The notes under the pieces are model-generated. The model saw only the letters and a program-made list of their open reading frames with translations. It did not search any database and was not told the origin of the DNA. A stretch of 11,139 nt of DNA from Candidatus Rifleibacteriota bacterium (GTDB taxonomy: Bacteria; Riflebacteria; Ozemobacteria; Ozemobacterales; Ozemobacteraceae): contig JAKJFO010000133.1 in assembly GCA_022704885.1 (NCBI GenBank), positions 1-11,139 on the forward strand, written 5' to 3'. This document shows, piece after piece, positions 7,779-11,139 of the stretch (its first letter is position 1; the number at the start of each line of letters is the position of its first letter). Both the position numbers and the translations under genes were made by a program.

Positions 7779-7786
7779 CGAGTTCG

Positions 7787-7796
7787 TTTTCCTTTC
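7787..7796 (-). promoter_or_regulatory. Ribosome-binding site of the NuoE-NuoF fusion
   Basis: On the minus strand this reads gaaaggaaaa, with the AAGGA core 11 bases before the ATG at 7776-7778. It supports that ATG over the in-frame TTG at 7812-7814, which would place this purine run inside the coding sequence. Confidence 0.6.
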
Positions 7797-7886
7797 ATTC
7801 TGTAAACTGCTCAAGAAAAGAACGGCGTAATCCTGTCATCGCGCGGCATCTGCATGATGCCTGGCGACCTCACAGAAATCCAGTTA

Positions 7887-8357
7887 TCAGCCGCCAGCTG
7901 TCTGGGCGAACGCGGTATTGGAATAAAGGTATTCCATTTTCTCTTTGTGCTTAAGCTCTTCAGAAGCCATTTTAAGCAGCATGTTTTTTATTTCGGGGTC
8001 AGAATGCATGCCAGCCAGTTCGGTATAGAACTGGTTCGATCTCTTCTCGCGATGGGCGGCGATCAGGTAAATATCAGTGCTGGTGAGCGGTTTATCGGGA
8101 TCGACTTCGTCGAGATGCTCGGCGATCTTATAATCGATCGGAGTCGCCATAGCCAGCTCAGTGCTGCCTTTCTTACCGTTTTTGTAATCGACGAGAAAGC
8201 GGCGGTGCTTCTTTTCTTCTTCAGCGATGAAGTTGAGAGTTTCTTTGGCTTCTTTGTTTTCAGCCCGCTCGATCAGGTCTAGATAGAAAAAATAGGCGCC
8301 TTCTTCTCTGGCGATCGCGGTATCGAGAATTTCCGACAACGGTTTGTTGCTGCTCAC
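7887..8357 (-). CDS. Rubrerythrin-like ferritin-fold di-iron protein without rubredoxin domain
   Basis: A 156-residue, mostly helical protein of the rubrerythrin/ferritin-like family. It shows a duplicated di-iron pattern: AIAREEGAYFFY (E18/E19) with EEEKKHRRF (E48 and H51, ExxH) in the first half, then AHREKRSNQFY and ASEELKHKEK (ExxH) in the second half. No CXXC pair exists, so the C-terminal rubredoxin domain of classical rubrerythrin is missing. Family members reduce peroxide or store/oxidise iron in anaerobes; the electron donor must come from elsewhere, possibly the NADH oxidoreductase encoded next. The GTG start at 8355-8357 is chosen because GAGGAG lies nine bases upstream. An in-frame TTG at 8459 would add 34 residues from an AT-rich segment that looks like promoter DNA. 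The gap to selD is 98 bases and to the NuoE-NuoF gene 108 bases. Confidence 0.82.
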   Translation of the reverse strand: MSSNKPLSEILDTAIAREEGAYFFYLDLIERAENKEAKETLNFIAEEEKKHRRFLVDYKNGKKGSTELAMATPIDYKIAEHLDEVDPDKPLTSTDIYLIAAHREKRSNQFYTELAGMHSDPEIKNMLLKMASEELKHKEKMEYLYSNTAFAQTAGG

Positions 8358-8366
8358 TAGATGATT

Positions 8367-8372
8367 CTCCTC
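8367..8372 (-). promoter_or_regulatory. Ribosome-binding site fixing a GTG start of the rubrerythrin-like gene
   Basis: On the minus strand this reads gaggag, nine bases before the GTG at 8355-8357. It is the best Shine-Dalgarno-like sequence in the interval and decides the start in favour of GTG over the upstream TTG. Confidence 0.7.
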
Positions 8373-8408
8373 TGTTGGCGTTTGAGTGTGAAAAATTTCT
8401 TTAACTTC

Positions 8409-8441
8409 TGCTAAATTAGCATAGCCACCAGCCCATGGCAA
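8409..8441 (-). promoter_or_regulatory. Candidate promoter with overlapping palindromic operator
   Basis: On the minus strand, TTGCCA (8436-8441) is followed after 17 bases by TAATTT (8413-8418), which is preceded by TGC as in an extended -10. The -10 match is weak. A 13-base dyad, tgctaaattagca on the plus strand (8409-8421), overlaps the -10 and could be a repressor or activator site. The AT-rich composition contrasts with the coding DNA on both sides. This may give the rubrerythrin-like and NuoE-NuoF genes expression separate from the selenium genes. Confidence 0.3.
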
Positions 8442-8455
8442 GATAAAATCAGGTA

Positions 8456-9718
8456 TCAATATATTGCGAGGGCGGGGTGAGTGGAAGCGGCCGTTTCGCC
8501 GATTGCTGCTGCAAAGGTGTAGCCGGCGTCGCGAAGCTCTGCGATTACTGCCTGGGCGTTTTCGGCTTTAACGCACATCAGCAGGCCGCCCGATGTTTGT
8601 GGATCATTGAGCAGCATTTTAAGCTCGTAGGGTAGATTTGGCGCAAATTCTACCGCAGCGCCGACGTAATCGAGATTGCGAAAGGCGCCGCCAGGAATGC
8701 AGCCGAGTTCGACAAGTTTGCGAACGCCTGGAAGCAGCGGTACCTTGCCGGCTTCGATTCGCAGCTGAAGTTTGCTGGCGTTGGCAATGTTGAGCGCATG
8801 CCCGAGCAGCCCGAAACCGGTGATGTCAGTGGCGGCTCGGACATTGTGTTTTTGCATGATCTCGGCGCCATGGCGATTGAGTTGGCGCATGGTGTCGATG
8901 GCGGCCCGATAATCAGCAGCGGCAGCTTCACCGATGCGCTTCCCGGCGACGAGAACGCCGGTGCCCAAAGGCTTGCTGAGTATCAGCACCTCGCCTGGTT
9001 TTGCCTGATGGTTGGCGATGATGCGATCGGGGTGTACAACGCCGGTTACCGCCAGGCCGTATTTGGGCGGGTAGTCGGCAATTGTGTGACCGCCGGCGAT
9101 AACGCCGCCAGCTTCGAGCACCTTGCTCTGGCCGCCGGCAAGTATCTCGCCAAGCGCTTCGAGCGGCACGCCATCAGCCGGGAACATCACCAGATTCATT
9201 GCCGTCAGCACCCGTCCGCCCATGGCAAAGACATCGCTGAGTGCATTGGTGGCTGCAATCTGCCCGAATTCATAAGGGTCAGAGCATATCGGCGGAAAAA
9301 AATCGGTGGTTTCGATCAGCGCGATTTCGTCGGTAAGCTTGTAAACTCCGGCATCATCGACGGTATCGAGCCCGACCAGCAGGTTGGGGTTCTCAACTCT
9401 GGGCAGCTTTTTAATGGCTTCGATCAGCAGTCCGGCCGGCAGCTTGGCCGAGCAGCCGCCCTGTTCGACGGTAGTGAGCAGGTCAAAGCCACTGTTGGCA
9501 GAAGGTTCAGCGTAAACCTGGGCGACAATGTTTTTTGTCGCCAGCATCTTGACTGCGTTTTCACCCTGGCCTGCCGGCACTGTAAGCGCCATGCCGCATT
9601 CGGGAGAAATATCCTTGGGCACAGCAACGACGTTTACTTCGAAACCGGCGGCCCGACAGAATTCTTCGCCTTTGATTACCGCACGTGTCGTTGCAAAAAG
9701 CAGCAGGTTGGTTTTCAT
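8456..9718 (-). CDS. selD: Selenide, water dikinase with N-terminal DUF3343 (Se/S-carrier-like) domain
   Basis: A 420-residue protein, about 75 longer than ordinary SelD. Residues 1-73 match the DUF3343 family of putative Se/S carriers, including the conserved cysteine in the segment VPKDISPECGMAL (C41). Residues 76-420 are SelD, which makes selenophosphate from selenide and ATP. The catalytic segment is EQGGCSAK (C89 and K92); the codon is TGC, so Cys and not selenocysteine is used. Further conserved parts are TVDDAGVY (D121/D122), ETTDFFPP, ATNALSDVFAMGG (D162), AGGHTI, ATDITGFGLLGH (D298) and DPQTSGGLL. The selenophosphate supports selenocysteine, selenouridine or a labile selenium cofactor; the window does not show which. 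The ATG overlaps the stop of the cysteine desulfurase gene by four bases (9715-9718), indicating coupling. Confidence 0.95.
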   Translation of the reverse strand: MKTNLLLFATTRAVIKGEEFCRAAGFEVNVVAVPKDISPECGMALTVPAGQGENAVKMLATKNIVAQVYAEPSANSGFDLLTTVEQGGCSAKLPAGLLIEAIKKLPRVENPNLLVGLDTVDDAGVYKLTDEIALIETTDFFPPICSDPYEFGQIAATNALSDVFAMGGRVLTAMNLVMFPADGVPLEALGEILAGGQSKVLEAGGVIAGGHTIADYPPKYGLAVTGVVHPDRIIANHQAKPGEVLILSKPLGTGVLVAGKRIGEAAAADYRAAIDTMRQLNRHGAEIMQKHNVRAATDITGFGLLGHALNIANASKLQLRIEAGKVPLLPGVRKLVELGCIPGGAFRNLDYVGAAVEFAPNLPYELKMLLNDPQTSGGLLMCVKAENAQAVIAELRDAGYTFAAAIGETAASTHPALAIY

Positions 9719-10845
9719 GCTGTGACCTTTCTCACTGCCTCCAGCAGATATTCGAAATTCTCGCGCTTATGGTAAGGCGAAAAGGCAAAGCGCACGGTGC
9801 CGGCCGGAAATGTGCCAAGCTGCCGATGCGCCAGCGGCGCACAATGCAGGCCGATTCGGGTCTCGATGCCAAACTGCTGGTAGAGTTTGTCTCCGAATGC
9901 GCCCGGCTCGAGATGGCAGCAGGTGACCGAGATGACCGGCCCCTGCCGCTCAGGCTCAGAGGCCGCCAATACCGATATGCCTTTAAGTTTGCGTAATCCC
10001 GCCAGCAAGGCAGCCAGATCAGCCGGCTGGTAGTTGCTTTCCGGCTGGTTCTCAACTGCAGCCAGCAAACCATGCAGCCCGGCCAGATTCGGAGTTCCGG
10101 CTTCGAAGCGGTCGGGCATGCTGACAGGCATTTCGTAGCTGTCAGAAGCGCTGCCGGTGCCGCCGTAGATCAGCGGTTGGATCAGTGACGGGTTGCGCAT
10201 AAAAAGGCCGCCGGTCCCGGTCGGGCCAAGCAGGCTCTTGTGCCCGGTAAAGGCGACAAAATCGAGTCCCCATGCATCGGCTTCGATAGCAGTGTTGCCG
10301 AGCGACTGGCTGGCATCGACAAGAATCGGAACATCACCCAGCAGTGCACGCAGCTTTTCCAGCGGCTGAATGACGCCATTTACGTTACATTGATGATTTA
10401 CCACCGCGAGGTCGAAGCCAGATAAATCCTGCTTTGCGAGTTTTTCGAGGTCGATGCTGCCGTCGCAGTGCGCCGACATGGTTTTGAGCTCGATACCCTG
10501 CGTCTGCTGCATCATGAACAGCGGGCGCATAACGGCGTTATGTTCGAGTGCAGAATGCAGAACTTTTTTATGTTTCCAGGTGAGGCCTCTGATTACGGTG
10601 TTCAAAGCCATGGTTGCGCAGGAAGTGAAGACGATATTTTCTGCCGCGCCGGTGCCGATAACTGCTGCCATTCGGTCGCGCAGCCGCTCGATCGTGCGCG
10701 AGGCCGAAAATGCCCGCGGATAAGCCGACCGGCCGTATGGTCCGCCGCCTTTATCGAGATAAGCGGTGATTGCTTCGGCTACCTGTGGCGGTTTTGGAAA
10801 CGAAGTGGCCGCATTATCGAAATACCTGGCTGCTGAAGTGTGCAT
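9715..10845 (-). CDS. Class V aminotransferase family cysteine desulfurase (selenium-associated)
   Basis: A 376-residue PLP enzyme of the cysteine desulfurase/selenocysteine lyase superfamily, near full length. The start motif YFDNAATSFPKP (8-19), the PLP-stacking histidine in EHNAVMRPL (H102), the PLP aspartate in ILVDASQSLG (D177) and the Schiff-base lysine in FTGHKSLLGPTGTGG (K203) are all present. The active-site cysteine lies in IGLHCAPLAHRQLGTFPAGT (C335). The HCAPLAH...GT..GTVRF ending is characteristic of the subfamily that often sits next to selD and yedF. It releases sulfur or selenium from cysteine or selenocysteine as an enzyme-bound persulfide or selenopersulfide. The start lies four bases after the yedF stop with no strong ribosome-binding site, and its own stop overlaps the selD start. 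A role as selenium donor for SelD is inferred from context; general sulfur mobilisation is the alternative. Confidence 0.9.
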   Translation of the reverse strand: MHTSAARYFDNAATSFPKPPQVAEAITAYLDKGGGPYGRSAYPRAFSASRTIERLRDRMAAVIGTGAAENIVFTSCATMALNTVIRGLTWKHKKVLHSALEHNAVMRPLFMMQQTQGIELKTMSAHCDGSIDLEKLAKQDLSGFDLAVVNHQCNVNGVIQPLEKLRALLGDVPILVDASQSLGNTAIEADAWGLDFVAFTGHKSLLGPTGTGGLFMRNPSLIQPLIYGGTGSASDSYEMPVSMPDRFEAGTPNLAGLHGLLAAVENQPESNYQPADLAALLAGLRKLKGISVLAASEPERQGPVISVTCCHLEPGAFGDKLYQQFGIETRIGLHCAPLAHRQLGTFPAGTVRFAFSPYHKRENFEYLLEAVRKVTA

Positions 10846-10849
10846 CAGA

Positions 10850-11139
10850 TCACGGGTTGATCACATGCCCGGCGGCAGCGAGAGTGCTGAGAATTTCGAA
10901 CATGTTCGAAACTACGCCGACCTTGCGCTTTTCTTTGAGCGAAAAATAGTCGAGGCAGGTACCACAGACGAGAATTTTGATGCCCTTCTTTTCCAGCTCT
11001 GTAAGCGCGCTCAGTACCGGCGAGTTTTCACATGCCAGTTGCACGCCGCTGTTGTAAAAGATAACCGCTGAAGGCTGCGGTTCAAGAGATGGTAGAGTGT
11101 TGATGCAGGCTTGAATCAGTATGCGACCGAGTTCTTCTG
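10850..11139 (-). CDS. yedF: Selenium metabolism protein YedF, C-terminal part
   Basis: Partial gene: the frame stays open to the end of the window, so the N-terminus (normally a TusA/SirA-like domain) is missing. The visible 95 residues contain the DsrE-like C-terminal domain of YedF: ELGRILIQACINTL, AVIFYNSGVQLACENSPVL, LVCGTCLDYFSLKEK and VGVVSNMFEIL. The CGTC cysteines fit a sulfur or selenium relay. Proteins of this type co-occur with selD in selenium-using bacteria and are thought to take part in selenium delivery, though their exact reaction is not established. It is the first gene seen of the minus-strand operon and ends four bases before the cysteine desulfurase. A GTG at 11042-11044 is in frame but is internal, since family-conserved sequence continues upstream of it. 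Confidence 0.88.
   Translation of the reverse strand, partial: EELGRILIQACINTLPSLEPQPSAVIFYNSGVQLACENSPVLSALTELEKKGIKILVCGTCLDYFSLKEKRKVGVVSNMFEILSTLAAAGHVINP

Noticed and set aside
7845..7861. Small hairpin ggcatc/gatgcc between the rubrerythrin-like and NuoE-NuoF genes
   Set aside because: The stem is only six base pairs and no T run follows on the minus strand, so a terminator call is not supported.
8358..8459. 34-residue N-terminal extension of the rubrerythrin-like protein from a TTG start
   Set aside because: It has no family similarity, is AT-rich, and would put a good GAGGAG ribosome-binding site inside the gene; the GTG at 8357 is better.
9450..9456. Possible selenocysteine in the SelD catalytic position
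   Set aside because: The codon is TGC, and no in-frame TGA interrupts any conserved gene in the window, so no selenoprotein is supported here.
8798..9775. Long open frame (325 codons) on the plus strand
   Set aside because: It is antisense to selD, whose motifs are complete; the frame is a by-product of the GC-rich codon pattern.

Overview
This window looks like a piece of a strictly anaerobic, fermentative or syntrophic bacterium with moderate GC content. It carries the NADH-linked subunits of an electron-bifurcating-type [FeFe] hydrogenase, a sensory/phosphatase module of the kind found beside such hydrogenases in anaerobes, a rubrerythrin-like di-iron protein and a selenium-activation operon. 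No rRNA, tRNA, transposase or phage gene is visible, and the phylum cannot be fixed from the sequence.

Left half, plus strand (2-5823): six tightly packed genes that read as one operon entering from outside the window. They are the C-terminal half of a HydB/NuoF-type flavoprotein with a ferredoxin tail, a HydC/NuoE-type [2Fe-2S] subunit, a membrane Cache-domain histidine kinase, a single-domain response regulator, a soluble protein with a four-cysteine Fe-S domain and two PAS domains, and a SpoIIE/PP2C-type phosphatase with an extra C-terminal domain. The last three genes are coupled by a 4-nt overlap and a 1-nt gap. The hydrogenase subunits probably pass electrons between NAD(H) and a catalytic subunit encoded upstream. 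The four downstream genes probably sense redox or metabolite state and report it through phosphorylation; their output is not visible here.

Middle (5824-6056): a non-coding stretch ending in a perfectly symmetric 17-bp hairpin flanked by A and T runs, which can serve as a shared terminator for the two converging operons. It also holds degenerate copies of a CGCAGATT-type motif.

Right half, minus strand (11139 down to 6057): yedF (5' end outside the window), a class V cysteine desulfurase, selD fused to an N-terminal DUF3343 (Se/S-carrier-like) domain, a rubrerythrin-like protein with its own likely promoter region, and a NuoE-NuoF fusion. The first three overlap or nearly touch and form a plausible selenium mobilisation and activation unit: the desulfurase releases S/Se from cysteine/selenocysteine, YedF and DUF3343 are candidate carriers, and SelD makes selenophosphate. 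The NuoE-NuoF fusion keeps the FMN, NADH and [4Fe-4S] motifs but its NuoE part has lost the first two of the four [2Fe-2S] cysteines.

The most interesting points are the DUF3343-SelD fusion, the NuoE domain with substituted cluster ligands, and the hydrogenase-linked signalling module with a poorly understood phosphatase C-terminal domain.
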